NCBI GenBank assembly: GCA_037954235.1
Contig: JBBMOA010000012.1
Location: 6,449,144-6,513,143 of the forward strand
Direction: 5' to 3'
From: Aulostomus chinensis
Taxonomy: Eukaryota; Chordata; Actinopteri; Syngnathiformes; Aulostomidae
DNA: 64,000 bases
Part shown: piece after piece, positions 51,501 to 57,820 of the stretch
Position numbering within the stretch: the first letter of the stretch is position 1
Layout of the letters: each line of letters opens with the position of its first letter
The notes under the pieces: generated by a model
Databases searched by the model: none
What the model was told of the DNA's origin: nothing
The model's input: only the letters and a program-made list of their open reading frames with translations
Made by a program: the position numbers and the translations under genes

Positions 51501-51865
51501 TATAGCGCATGCTCAGTACATATCCTCTGCTGCCACAGGTAAAAACTCCATATGCGCTGTGATGCAGACAGATTTACCTGGCAGTGATGAGCCCAACATC
51601 TCGTTTGGCCAGGACTTGAAAGTAAGGGACATTCACTTACACTTTAATATGATGCACTACGGCTTAAATGAGGAGTTAAACATTGCACCTGTTTTCCAGG
51701 AGAACTGCCGGTCTTTAGGGAACTCGAAGTCTGACTGGACTGGGAAGGAGAAGAGAGACAACAGGAAAAAGAAGCTGAGGTAGTTCCCTGCTCGCCGTGT
51801 CCAGGCAATGACCCCAACGTCATCTTTCAAAGTCATAGTCCAGCCCATTGCTTCCTCTCTTACTC
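1..51865 (-). CDS. thsd7b: thsd7b spliced gene model, 5' part (six exons seen)
   Basis: Six exons on the minus strand join into one open frame of about 595 codons: a signal peptide followed by thrombospondin type-1 repeats (TSRs). Junctions are 51689/19021, 18175/16700, 16452/15645, 15476/11049 and 10891/1744. Every one has AG at the acceptor, GT at the donor and a matching phase, so no exon appears to be missing between them. From memory of the family the order and spacing of cysteines and the linker wording follow human THSD7B more closely than THSD7A, for example SDWxxCVLVP, TAQHG and the SLKVGxWSxCRLPH stretch. The family product is a large type I membrane glycoprotein of about 1,600 residues with many TSRs, a single membrane span and a short cytoplasmic tail. 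The role of THSD7B itself is poorly known; its paralogue THSD7A acts in endothelium and podocytes. The 3' two thirds, including the membrane span, lie past position 1. Confidence 0.93.
1166..1186. repeat. Short palindrome of GCTAGC units
   Basis: Two 10-bp arms (AGCGGCTAGC and its complement) flank a single T. The neighbourhood repeats the TTAGCTGCTAGC wording on both sides. It has no evident function. Confidence 0.7.
1544..1744 (-). CDS. thsd7b: thsd7b sixth coding exon: end of one TSR and next half-TSR
   Basis: The exon is 201 bp, phase 1 in and phase 1 out. The acceptor is TTTCTCTCTCAG-like sequence ending above 1744, and the donor is GTACAG at 1543. The peptide FKHRRREVLWDSS runs on to CPHLVESIPCEGPACYLW, which closes the TSR begun in the previous exon, and then CGPGTAVQNVTC opens the next one. 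The CPHLVES(I/V)PCE block is almost the same as in human THSD7B as I remember it. One N-glycosylation sequon (NVT) is present. Residues are about 529-596. The next exon should begin with the CEIPC/DCVLSEW block and was not found in 1-1543, so it lies outside the window. Confidence 0.95.
3066..3103. repeat. Perfect 17-bp-arm hairpin
   Basis: The arm TAGATTAATTCCATCAG is followed by the loop AAAA and then by its exact reverse complement. The stem is too short for a microRNA precursor and is AT-rich. No neighbouring repeat explains it. Confidence 0.85.
3405..3758 (-). mobile_element. I-type LINE remnant: end of RNase H domain and C-terminal zinc-like motif
   Basis: Read on the minus strand, across frameshifts and stops, this encodes PAHAGEQGNKEADEAAKRAK. 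That is the end of a LINE-type RNase H domain, with the ADxxAK signature. It is followed by CTCGDAEPVNHVLMDCGKYC, the CxCG...VxHVLxxC C-terminal block of I-superfamily non-LTR retrotransposons. The copy is dead, with a stop after the RNase H end and several frame changes. It lies in the same orientation as thsd7b, inside intron 5. Together with 4480-5440 it forms one old element whose pieces are separated by about 720 bp of unrelated sequence. Confidence 0.75.
4480..5440 (-). mobile_element. I-type LINE remnant: reverse-transcriptase thumb and RNase H core
   Basis: On the minus strand, from high to low coordinates, several blocks can be read in shifting frames. The RT C-terminal region comes first: FEERTAWRV at about 5430-5403, then IDYGCIAHGAAAPSVLKRL, then AYRATPIKA, then VEMRELTLALRRNKLSP. 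The RNase H core follows, with YTDGSK (first catalytic Asp) near 4825 and CSDSTKAIMAL (later catalytic Asp) near 4660, ending at GATIQVALL near 4480-4506. The order matches I-superfamily LINEs. In-frame stops and frameshifts show it is long inactive. Upstream RT palm motifs such as YxDD were not found. Confidence 0.75.
6909..6968. repeat. Compound microsatellite (TC)n(TA)n
   Basis: About 17 TC units pass directly into about 13 TA units. Confidence 0.97.
8801..8817. repeat. C17 homopolymer
   Basis: A run of 17 cytosines is followed by GCCCCGC. It is prone to sequencing error and G-quadruplex formation on the other strand. Confidence 0.9.
9461..9697. repeat. Cluster of CA and CT microsatellites
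   Basis: (CA)n at 9461-9497, (CA)n at about 9586-9625, (CA)n at 9647-9665 and (CT)n at 9665-9696, separated by short unique spacers. Translated frames of C, V and H runs across it are artefacts. Confidence 0.95.
10891..11049 (-). CDS. thsd7b: thsd7b fifth coding exon: linker and TSR start (WSPWGAC)
   Basis: The exon is 159 bp. Two bases complete a valine codon split from the previous exon (GAG G|TG), 52 codons follow, and one base of a glycine codon ends it at the donor GTACGT (10890). The peptide is VSRPVNSRLCAAEE, then HCSIPCQHHCLLSQWSPWGAC, then NCKDPQGKKG. WSPW is a TSR C-mannosylation-type motif, and NCxDPQGKKG is a strongly conserved family block. Residues are about 476-529. The acceptor is TTGTTCAG above 11049. 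The 4.4-kb intron upstream and the 9.1-kb intron downstream hold only repeats. Confidence 0.95.
11132..11165. repeat. (GT)n microsatellite
   Basis: About 17 uninterrupted GT units lie 80 bp upstream of the acceptor side of the fifth coding exon. Confidence 0.95.
12672..12794 (-). mobile_element. SINE-like repeat, 3' fragment
   Basis: The sequence GGAGCCTATCCCAGCTGACA, next to the ATAAGCGG and TGGATGG-type ends, is the reverse complement of the 3' part of the elements at 42997-43340 and 46897-47250. It keeps the 'tgtccagggtgaaccc...tcgccc...agctgggataggctcc...ataagcgg' order but has no tRNA-like head. It is a truncated, diverged copy. Confidence 0.75.
15476..15645 (-). CDS. thsd7b: thsd7b fourth coding exon: TSR half with CGGGIQTR motif
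   Basis: This 170-bp exon runs from phase 2 (acceptor GTCAG before 15645) to phase 1 (donor GTAAG at 15475). It encodes about residues 419-476. The peptide YVWRTTDWADC, then PLLSKQDRR, then LCGGGIQTRKTYCVQ is the second, diverged TSR type that alternates with the canonical one throughout THSD7 proteins. One N-glycosylation sequon (NVS) lies before the CGGG block. This particular segment reads somewhat closer to THSD7A (RTTEW, LLSQQDKR as I remember it) than to human THSD7B, while the flanking exons favour 7B. That probably reflects an ancestral wording kept in fish. Confidence 0.95.
15646..16451 (-). other. thsd7b intron 3 (806 bp)
   Basis: Short intron. I see nothing in it beyond its splice sites. 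Confidence 0.9.
16452..16700 (-). CDS. thsd7b: thsd7b third coding exon: TSR with WSSWSSC motif
   Basis: The exon is 249 bp. One base completes a serine codon left split by the previous exon, then 82 whole codons follow, then two bases of an arginine codon. The peptide starts SLCTKYNSPLTF, continues ACVMPKDCQ, and then gives a classic TSR core WSSWSSCSKTC and a conserved GGKQCPALEEKEAC block. The WxxW pattern is the usual site for C-mannosylation of tryptophan in TSRs, and CSKTC carries the O-fucose-type consensus region (family knowledge, not tested here). The acceptor is CTGCAG at 16701-16706 and the donor is GTAGAC at 16451. That donor is weaker than the others, but both phase and homology require it. 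The encoded residues are about 336-419. Confidence 0.95.
16701..18174 (-). other. thsd7b intron 2 (1,474 bp)
   Basis: It carries one GT microsatellite at about 17617-17663 that turns into CGTG units. Nothing else can be named. Confidence 0.9.
17617..17663. repeat. (TG)n microsatellite with CGTG units
   Basis: TG units are followed by three CGTG units and more TG. Confidence 0.95.
18175..19021 (-). CDS. thsd7b: thsd7b large second coding exon: TSRs 1-4 and start of linker
   Basis: This 847-bp exon enters in phase 1 (acceptor TTTCAG just above 19021) and leaves in phase 2 (donor GTAAG at 18174). It encodes residues 54-336. Four TSR-like units can be read: GQWGHCMGEECGSGGFQTR to CFKVC; FEWELSDWAGC to ACLIPC; DCVVSDFTSWSGCSKTC to TVDC; and YQYSLKVGAWSEC onward into GYQTRQVRC. 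Two N-glycosylation sequons (NRT, NLT) are visible. Between the fourth unit's first cysteine and GYQTR there is a long insert with a histidine-rich stretch at about residues 289-309. Human THSD7B has a shorter His-containing insert in the same place. The wording CVLVPF, TAQHG and EYQYSLKVGAW is what marks this as 7B rather than 7A. Its reverse strand also happens to be open for 202 codons, which is not a gene. Confidence 0.96.
20584..20740 (+). repeat. TTCAA-type simple repeat with element-like 3' flank
   Basis: Interleaved TTCAA, TTCAG and ATCAA pentamers run for about 115 bp, with a 15-bp higher-order period in the second half. They end at TTGTCTTTACTGTCATTGTA, a wording I associate with the 3' tails of fish retroposons. 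Which element it belongs to is unknown. Confidence 0.7.
22797..23290. repeat. Degenerate tandem repeat, unit about 150-163 bp, three to four copies
   Basis: Copies begin with GC(A/G)TGAA(A/T)GC at 22797, 22948 and 23111, with a weaker partial copy from about 23227. Each runs through AT-rich sequence with 'attaat', 'caataa.atattcatat', 'ggcgtg(t/a)ctta', 'taatatctggtattgtt' and a closing '(c/t)tcacaa(a/g)'. The second copy carries an extra local duplication of TGTCATATGAAAAA, at about 23019-23046. The divergence between copies shows it is old. It is AT-rich and has no coding content. Confidence 0.8.
31290..32230. repeat. Possible degraded interspersed repeat
   Basis: The segment around 31420-31600 (wording such as 'actcaagtctggcagtacaaggatgggacagcagcc...cagtgtcagccactctg') resembles a widespread fish repeat I remember only loosely. 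Short frames in it are not convincing proteins. No ends or duplications could be found. Confidence 0.3.
34881..34982. repeat. Compound microsatellite (CT)n(TA)n
   Basis: About 30 bp of CT units are followed by about 66 bp of uninterrupted TA. It has the same CT-to-TA architecture as the array at 6.9 kb. Confidence 0.97.
36525..36588. repeat. (GT)n microsatellite
   Basis: About 31 GT units, with one TTTG interruption near the start. Confidence 0.97.
37340..37920 (-). other. GC-rich island in intron 1, possibly a decayed repeat
   Basis: This patch is clearly richer in G+C than the surrounding intron. On the minus strand it reads almost open, with few stops, in phrases such as PVQLDRYRGIPSFLEGFCR and QAQDWLLVHREGC. 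Its words are not a domain I can name. It could be the GC-rich flank of a retroelement or a processed pseudogene. No poly(A), duplication or TIR was seen. Confidence 0.3.
40030..40450 (+). mobile_element. LINE remnant (L2/Rex-like): RT C-terminal region and 3' tail
   Basis: Plus-strand phrases, with frame changes between them, match the C-terminal part of L2/CR1-group reverse transcriptases: LLIQDAAAARILTSF (40068-40112) and LRVAGTGQLVVPR (about 40207-40245). An AT-rich tail follows. The conserved 'NAAARVLTRT' and 'GTGQLVVPR' landmarks are recognisable, with stops and indels. It is antisense to thsd7b within intron 1. Confidence 0.65.
42997..43340 (+). mobile_element. tRNA-headed SINE-like element, nearly full length
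   Basis: The 5' head carries an RNA polymerase III box A (TGGTGCAGTGG, 43010-43020) and box B (GGTTCGAGTCC, 43054-43064) spaced as in a tRNA. A conserved body follows ('ctttctgtgtggagtctccatgttctc', 'gattgatactctaaattg', 'gtgaatggttg', 'ggcgacctgtccagggtgaa'), and the 3' end is ATAAGCGG with TGGATGG. Compared with the copy at 46.9 kb it lacks about 30 bp around position 43287. Flanks match in 11 of 12 bases (42988-42999 and 43340-43351), consistent with a target-site duplication. The family is very common in fish genomes, but I cannot name it with certainty. Confidence 0.8.
45600..46150 (+). mobile_element. LINE remnant (L2/Rex-like): decayed RT segment
   Basis: One mostly open plus-strand frame reads NLIIDFRCKL (compare the KELIVDFR landmark of LINE reverse transcriptases), then KKAYFCPCQLKKFRVRNHFL (compare the family's KKAQQRLYFLRxLKKF block). 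After a frame change it reads RQIIFNSTDP (compare ARxIxxDPSHP). An AT-rich tail ends near 46150. The copy is degraded and lacks the catalytic YxDD part. Confidence 0.55.
46883..46896 (+). repeat. Target-site duplication, left copy
   Basis: GACTGTGCTCCACT occurs here and again, identical, at 47251-47264, flanking the SINE-like element. Confidence 0.9.
46897..47250 (+). mobile_element. 5'-truncated SINE-like element with perfect 14-bp target-site duplication
   Basis: This is the same family as 42997-43340. It starts inside the tRNA-like head: box A is gone, while box B (GGTTCGAGTCC, 46922-46932) remains. The body is complete, including the 'cctctcgcccgttgacgctgggataggctcc' part missing from the other copy (split here as two words: cctctcgcccg, then gctgggataggctcc). 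The 3' end is ATAAGCGG plus GATGGATGG units. The 14-bp identical flanks show insertion by target-primed reverse transcription that is fairly recent on an evolutionary scale. Confidence 0.85.
47251..47264 (+). repeat. Target-site duplication, right copy
   Basis: Identical to 46883-46896. Confidence 0.9.
47685..47775 (+). mobile_element. LINE-type 3' end fragment
   Basis: The wording 'cctgggaaccccagggagagggaagtttgggcttccct', then 'cggcccaacaacccgacttcagacaagcggtttgaagatg' (quoted in part), follows a very common fish retroelement 3' end that finishes CGACCCGACCTCGGATAAGCGG. It is truncated on both sides. Confidence 0.55.
48497..48536. repeat. (CA)n microsatellite with GCACGCA interruption
   Basis: CA units with three CG-containing units in the middle. 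Confidence 0.95.
48955..49055 (+). mobile_element. tRNA-like head fused to the SINE-like 3' tail (short relic)
   Basis: GTGGCTCAGAGGTAGAGTGG (box A-like, tRNA head) continues to 'ccgtccagcaaccgaaggatcgctggg', where box B has been damaged. It then passes straight into 'ctcgcctcccgcccaatgtc' and 'agctgggataggctccagc', which is the 3' body of the 43.0 and 46.9 kb family. It is either an internally deleted copy or a second SINE family sharing the same tail. Confidence 0.55.
49367..49425. repeat. 11-bp minisatellite (TAACCACAGTG)5
   Basis: Five units place AACCACA at 49369, 49380, 49391, 49402 and 49413, exactly 11 bp apart. The last two units have GC for GT at the end. A sixth, decayed unit follows. 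AACCACA is the consensus for RUNX-family binding (established knowledge); any binding here is inference. Confidence 0.92.
51689..51865 (-). CDS. thsd7b: thsd7b first coding exon: 5'UTR stub, start codon, signal peptide
   Basis: The proposed ATG is at 51848-51846 in a good Kozak setting (purine at -3, G at +4). It is followed by 53 codons plus one base, ending at a GT donor at 51688-51687. The peptide has a charged n-region with an arginine pair, then a hydrophobic core (YLSFFFLLSLFSF) and a plausible signal-peptidase site after VQS, about residues 38-40. The mature start runs through KDRQFSWKTG, which leads straight into the first TSR of the next exon (QWGHCMG). The split glycine codon (G|GC) gives phase 1. 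A pyrimidine-rich tract and CAG just before 51865 look like an acceptor, so a non-coding 5' exon probably exists further upstream; it was not identified. There is no in-frame stop in the short stub, and a second in-frame Met lies at residue 5, so the exact start is an inference. Confidence 0.85.
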
Positions 51866-52225
51866 CTGTGGAAACAACATCAAATCCATGTGTAACTCAC
51901 TCATAAATGGCAACCAGAGAGAAACATCATCTTGTTTCAAGGTTTTTGCGACCAGAATTGTATTGGGTTTTTTTTTCCCAATACAGAGGAGACATTACAC
52001 ATCAAATAGGAACCACAACAGTGTGTTGATATTGCGCATCACAACTTTGTCTATACTCCAAGACACGCGGGTACAGACTCACAGGATGAGATGAACTGAA
52101 TCCTGAACAAATAAATAAATGAATCATAGAATATAAATACATTCATTTAATAATACAGAACTAAATTCAGTGCCCTGTTGTTGTATGCCTCTGTGAACCG
52201 CGCTTGTCAGAGTGACCTTCACATT

Positions 52226-52238
52226 TGACCTTTGACCA
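52226..52238. promoter_or_regulatory. DR1-like nuclear-receptor site in repeat
   Basis: TGACCTTTGACCA is two AGGTCA-type half-sites with one base between, on the minus strand. It lies 361 bp 5' of the first coding exon's acceptor. The match is seen; function is unproven. Confidence 0.4.
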
Positions 52239-52384
52239 CCAAAATCTCTCCGGTTCATCCTCAAGTCCAAGTGGACATTTTTGCTTAAGTTAAAGAATGT
52301 CCCTCATGGGGACCTCGAGATAATTCTTCAAAAATGATGAGACAGATATCACGTGCGATGTGAGGAAACAGTGACTTTGACTTT

Positions 52385-52397
52385 TGACCTTTGACCT
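52385..52397. promoter_or_regulatory. Perfect DR1 consensus in repeat
   Basis: TGACCTTTGACCT is a perfect direct repeat of AGGTCA with a 1-bp spacer, the consensus for RXR heterodimers and HNF4-type receptors. It belongs to the second module of the dimeric repeat. Activity is unknown. Confidence 0.45.
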
Positions 52398-52754
52398 CAA
52401 AATCTTTTCAGATCATTTTTAAGACCCAGTGGATGTTTGTGGCAAATGTGACGAAATTCTCTGGAGGCATTCCTGAGATATGGCTTTAGAGAGAACGAGA
52501 CAGACAGACAGAAAATCTGAAACCATAATGCATCTGTCTCACAATTATTGCCGGCGCGGAGGCATAAAAAAGAATGTGTACCCAGGAGGACTCTAAATAA
52601 ACACATCAGTCTGCCATGTCTCCGCTAAACCCCCCAAACAAAATTCAATTATAGTTTACTGAAACAAAACCTCCTAATTACAAGTCCACCCATTCTTTCC
52701 CCTATACCCACCAAACTTTTCCCGTAGCTGATTTTAAGCTGTAGAATCATCAAA

Positions 52755-52763
52755 TACACACAT

Positions 52764-52808
<45 letters not shown>

Positions 52809-52823
52809 TGCACACATATATAT
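52755..52823. repeat. Compound CA/TA microsatellite
   Basis: ACACAT units, then about 14 TA units, then CACACATG and ATATAT. Confidence 0.95.
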
Positions 52824-53679
52824 GATGATGCCTCCTTTCTTTACACATTCAGGCTGACATTGTAAGAAGTTTCTAACAAGGTAGAAAGTGGGAAAGTCAA
52901 CACTCTCTTAAAGTATCCCACTGAAAGTTGTCAGTACCCAAATTGCATCACATTGTCTCACACATTAATCAGCAGCAGTGCCTGCGTTTTCTCCCACAAA
53001 GACCAAAAATAATTACTTAGGCCTCCCAAGGCAGAAGTGGAAGCATGTATTGAAAGGATGGGAGACTCTAAGCTTGGAGTTATTCAGGGTATTAGTACCT
53101 TTTTATTGCAGCCCATCTGCTACAACTGTGATACATGTCCGTAGAGTGTTAGGGATTAGTCCTGGATCCACTTGGACTCTAATTGTGTTACACCAACAGT
53201 CAAATTAATGAATACGGAATTGAATCTAAGACACCTGATGCTTTGAGGTTCAAGATGTGATTCATTATCCAAAAACAAATTTTGTTGCACCGTAGGATTT
53301 GCTGCAAGGTAAAAAAAAAAAAAAAACAACAAAAAAACACCGAGCTCGCTCACTCTGTTTCTCAATCTCTCTCTCCCTCTCTCTCTATCTGCAAATTTTT
53401 TTCTCCATCTGCATCCACTGAACTACATAATTTAGCATAACATTAAATTCAATTTTGCGCATTGTGGAGTTTAGAGAATTGTTGCTTGGAAAGAAAAACG
53501 TTGGATACTATGAGACATACAGAAGTTGCCAACAATGTATGAACACGTCTGTTTCTACAAGTCTTAGGGAGGTCGGTTCACTAAATAGAGATATTACATG
53601 CATCTATGTGTGTACAGAAATGCAACAGAAAACTTGCATTGATCCATTCAAGCAACAGTCTTTCTGTTTTTAGGATGTT

Positions 53680-54000
53680 CATCTGAGCGTCCGTCCATCC
53701 GTCCCGTTTCCTCTAATACCGGGAACACCATCAAATTTGGATTTTTATGTCTTCAAATTTGAATGAATGAATGGACGAAAAAGGTTTTGGTGGTCAAAGG
53801 TCAAGGTCATTTGTCAGGAATGCCTTGACACTCTTTTACATTTATGGATATAAAGATTTCCTGTTTATAGATATGTTTGGCACAAATGCCCATTTTATCC
53901 ACCGAAGTCTTGACACTGAGTCTGTAACGATTTTGGTGGTCAAAGGTCAAGGTCAGTGTGACCTCAAGTCCGTCTCATTCCCATCCATGCTAGACATCAG
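53680..54000 (-). repeat. Dimeric interspersed repeat, opposite orientation copy
   Basis: It starts CCGTCCATCCGTCCCG, passes AACACCATCAAATTTGG, and carries GGTGGTCAAAGGTCAAGGTCA twice, 147 bp apart (53788 and 53934). This is the reverse-complement orientation of the repeat at 52205-52566, so the two form an inverted pair about 1.1 kb apart. Confidence 0.65.
53937..53964. promoter_or_regulatory. Four clustered nuclear-receptor half-sites including a perfect ERE
   Basis: TGGTCA, A, AGGTCA, AGGTCA, GTG, TGACCT follow one another without gaps. The first two make a DR1. The last two (53950-53964, AGGTCAGTGTGACCT) make the exact consensus oestrogen response element, an inverted repeat with a 3-bp spacer. 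It lies about 2.1 kb 5' of the first coding exon. The sequence match is certain; regulatory use is inference. Confidence 0.45.
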
Positions 54001-56376
54001 GAAGATCTGGATGAAATTAAAATTAAATGTGGTTAAAAAAAAATCCTTCATTGCAAGCACAGATTGCGCATAATACTACATTTGAGCTTGAGAGGCTTCA
54101 AAATCACTGAAAATAATAACTGTTTAATTGTTATAATTAGCTGGATGGTTTCTATCGTGTTTCATAGATGAATCACTGCCACTAAAGTTCGAGACGCCGT
54201 AGAAACACATTTCCTGACTGATCTCCTTTTAACAGAAGCGGATCACCGTGCCATCGTCATCTCAACCTGAGGTCCCAGTACCTGACGGGAAATTAACTGA
54301 GAGGAGGTGAGATTCGCGACTATTTAAGCATAAAGAGTCTGAGAAATTTCTTCGGTACTAAATCAATTTGTGCTTGATTTAATTCAGCTTGATGAAATTC
54401 ACTTTTAACTTTGCTGTTTTTGCGGTGTTTTGCAGGGGACAAAATTTGTTTAATGAGGAAGAACTACAAGGGTGGAGATGGCTTGGTGCCCAGAAGTGAG
54501 CTGCCAGATGCCCACTTTTTAATGGACTGCCTCTAGTTTTGATATGATACTCTGCAGGCAATAAAGTTTTGGTTTTAAATATTCAGGCTTCTATTGGTTT
54601 TATTTGTTTTGAATATCATTCTGCAAGGGCATCAAATTGCTGCAACAAAGAGAATCAGGAATAGAGATAATCGATTTCTACTAGAATGACTTGCACTTGA
54701 CATAGAATGTATTCACTGTGTTCAATATATACTTTTTTTGCATTATTCACAGTGTCTTTGTCTCACTCTGTTTCTTATGGACTCAGAATGTATTCTATTT
54801 TGATGAATGAGCAGCGTAGTGTGGCGCTTACACAGCCATATGCCAATTAGACACCTCTGGTTTGTGATAACTAGCCAACCGCTCGGGCTGCGCTGCTGTG
54901 GAAGCCACACCTGACTGCACCCGGATCACATCCTCCTTCTGTCCGATCTAATTTGACTATTCATAGGACGAGCAGCTCCTTCCATCGCCTGGCTGAACAT
55001 CTCACAAATCATTGGGAAAACATGTTCTTGAACAAAAACAAGAAATCCCCAATGGAATCCCAACATAGAGATTCAAGATTACCATAGTAGTAGGTATGGC
55101 TTACAAAAATAAGATGATATGAGGAGGGTTGTTTTTCCTTTGCATTTTTTTCCCAAGTCTGTTGGTGTGAAGAGTTTGTGGTTCAGCCTGTCAGTAGAGG
55201 AGAAATACTGGCTATCCCTAAAATCTCAGAGAAGAAAAGCTCTTAAGCTGCTAAATATCTGGGTCAAAGGAATCATGCCAGGCTCTCAGTGGCTACAGAA
55301 AACCTGGCAAACAGCAGCGTGGCTCAGATGCAGCTGTGCATCTTATTAGATACTCCGTGATCTGATGGAATGCAATCTGCCTCCCTGTCTCCTGTGGTCC
55401 TTGTTTGTGGCTCACTCACTGGATACAGAGTAAAGACCTTGCAGCTATCATAAGGGAGCAGATGAGCAATGGCTCTCTCCTTCACAGGTGGTCGCAGTAA
55501 TTAATGTTTGATTAGATCAATTCAAATGTATGGGGAAGGCTAATTCGCTATGACAAGGCTCTGACCAATCAACATGTGACATTCCGGCCTCTTCAAATCA
55601 GCCAGTTGCAGTCCGTTCACTAGAGTTGCCGTCCTCTTGCCTGGATCCACACACCCGGCTCGTTTTCCCTTCACATTATCGGCTTAAAGTCCATCCTCAT
55701 CCAAACAAGCAGATATGCAGATGTTTCATTTGGCAGGAATGTCAACTATAACAGCATCATGCAATGCATCACATGCTTTTTTTTTTTTTAAATGAGCATT
55801 CCTTTGATTCCTTGTTGATGTTACTGTTCTACTCTGTTAGTCCATCTCCTCTTTTTTTTACCCTTGAATTCCTTTGACACAGAACGTCAAAATTTAAGTT
55901 GAAGATTCAATTTAAAACTGTATTAAAATTGTCGACCTGGTTTTGATGGCTCAGCAGATGATGACGCCTCTGACACATTCACTGTATCTTTCACGGCATC
56001 AGCAAACAAACCGACACATATGATTAAAAGCAACAGAAAACAAATGTTCCCATCATGCCCATAACGCATTATGCCACTGAACTGGACGACTTGTCACCGT
56101 GCCAGCTGATGAGAACTGAAGAACTGAATTAAAATGCAGGTATGTCCGCGTCTGGAATGGAGGGTCACGGTACGCCCCCTTATGAATGCTTGAAATCCGG
56201 TTTCAGTCTTTTGCATCACACACAGATCGAGTTAGCCAGTGGCAAGTGGCATTCCCATTGAACGTTTGACTCTAATTAAAAGACTATTAAAGAAAAATGG
56301 ACCACTTTACAGGGCTGAAAATGTCTCCAGGCCTGTACAGAAATGTTTGATTCCATTCATCTCGCTTGACTGTGCC

Positions 56377-56419
56377 CTACTCAACTTCCGTGGGCTGAGT
56401 GCCTACGGAAGTTGAGCAG
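56377..56419. repeat. 19-bp-arm imperfect hairpin
   Basis: CTACTCAACTTCCGTGGGC, loop TGAGT, then GCCTACGGAAGTTGAGCAG. The arms differ at two positions, one of which is a G-U wobble in plus-strand RNA. Confidence 0.8.
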
Positions 56420-57786
56420 AAGGTAAATTTGGAGCCAATTTAGGCGTAGGTCCTGTACACGCTATGTACAAATTAATGCATCTGAAAATGTCATGAATGA
56501 GGCCCAAAGTTTGATTCTAGTGATGTTGTCAGGTAAAATGTGACAAAAAAAAAACCCACAAATCTGCAAAAAAAAATGCTTAATAACGCTGCGAGCACAC
56601 TCACAAAGACTGCATCTGACACTGTAAGATTTGCAGTCACATCATACCTGAGCAAGATGACGGCCAGTCATCCCTTTAGGTGATGTCGTTGTTGCAGCAG
56701 GAAAACGCTTTTTCACTCGTCCCAACGTAGAAGACAGAGGCAGGAGCAAGACAGAAGAGGCCTCCAAAGACGTTAAGTCTGACAGGCACGGTAAATCAGC
56801 TGCAGCAGGCCTTCTGCCTGAAGCACCATGCAGTGGCTTAATCCTGTGTGAATCAATGTGTCGAGGGCTGGGACTCTGTCACACCTCCAGCAGCACTGAG
56901 TAGTATTAACTCCCTGGCGCTGGCTCTGTTAAGTACCCACCCACTGATGTTCCCGAGGGGTTTGGCAGTGGAGTCAGGACAGCTACAGGGTCTGAAGGTA
57001 GGGGAAGACAGAGAGAAAAAGAAGAGGCAGCGATGTAAACATCTGATACTACGGCAGAGAGGCAAGTGACAGTTCACACAATGACATTCTCAAGATTCCA
57101 TTCACATGTGCTGCATTGTTGATAGCCATCTCCAAGATGTGTGCAAAAGCCGCAAAAGGAAGAAGGGAATGAAAGACATGGTGCAGATGCATCATAAAAA
57201 TGCACAAGCCCAGGTTCTTTCTGTCATTTCATTTATTTCCGACACACTACGTATCAGCACATCCTGATCCAAAAGCATAGCCGGCTGCGGTCGTCCATTC
57301 ATCTGTTCTGACTGATTAATTTTGCTTTGCATCTCAGCAGAAAGATCTTAGAGAAAGTTTCTCTGTGCATAAAGAGAGAATACCCAAATTAACTGGCTGC
57401 AGTTACAGAGGGGGAGGGAGGCCCATGTCACTTATGCATCTTATTAACACAATGCTGACTGTTGTTTGTGAATTTTACATAAAACTGCGAGGCTTACAGT
57501 GATGATTTGTCATTGACTGTGTAACATCCTGACAGTGATATCAAAGACAAAAGTTGCAGCTTGGGTTTTTGCTCTCCTATGACATTCAGTGATTACCTGT
57601 CAACCCTCCAGCGCAGCCTGTTCTGACAGCTCATCCAGAGGAAAACTCTGATTCTATTAACACCTCCTGCCCTTGTCTCCCATCCGCCCTAAAGCCTTCC
57701 TCAGTGGCTCCAGCTATAAGCTCCACTCTTTCATTGACCTTCCTGGCCAGGCTCCTAAACACTCCAGATCCAAGTGACCCATAATA

Positions 57787-57814
57787 TCTATCTATCTATC
57801 TATCTATCTATCTA
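57787..57814. repeat. (TCTA)7 microsatellite
   Basis: Seven TCTA units end six bases before the palindrome at 57821. Confidence 0.95.
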
Positions 57815-57820
57815 CACCAA

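Larger units (their letters stand above)
19022..51688 (-). other. thsd7b intron 1 (32.7 kb)
   Basis: This is the long first coding intron. Named content is listed separately: TTCAA-type repeat 20584-20740, degenerate tandem repeat 22797-23290, possible interspersed repeat 31290-32230, TA and GT microsatellites at 34.9 and 36.5 kb, GC-rich patch 37340-37920, LINE remnants at 40.0 and 45.6 kb, SINE-like copies at 43.0 and 46.9 kb, LINE 3' end 47.7 kb, tRNA-like fragment 48.95 kb and the minisatellite at 49.4 kb. The stretches 23.3-31.2 kb, 32.3-34.8 kb, 38-40 kb, 40.5-42.9 kb, 43.4-45.6 kb and 49.5-51.6 kb contain no gene or repeat I can identify. No second gene inside the intron was seen on either strand. 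Confidence 0.8.
52205..52566 (+). repeat. Dimeric interspersed repeat with TGACCTTTGACC cores
   Basis: Two head-to-tail modules repeat at 159 bp. Each begins with TTTGACCTTTGACC and continues with similar 'ccaaaatct...ttcat...aag.cc.agtgga' wording. The end is (CAGA)n, then 'gaaaatctgaaaccataatg' and GGCGCGGAGGCAT. I recognise this from memory as a very common fish repeat family ending in that GGCGCGGAGGCATA motif. The family name is not certain. Confidence 0.7.
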
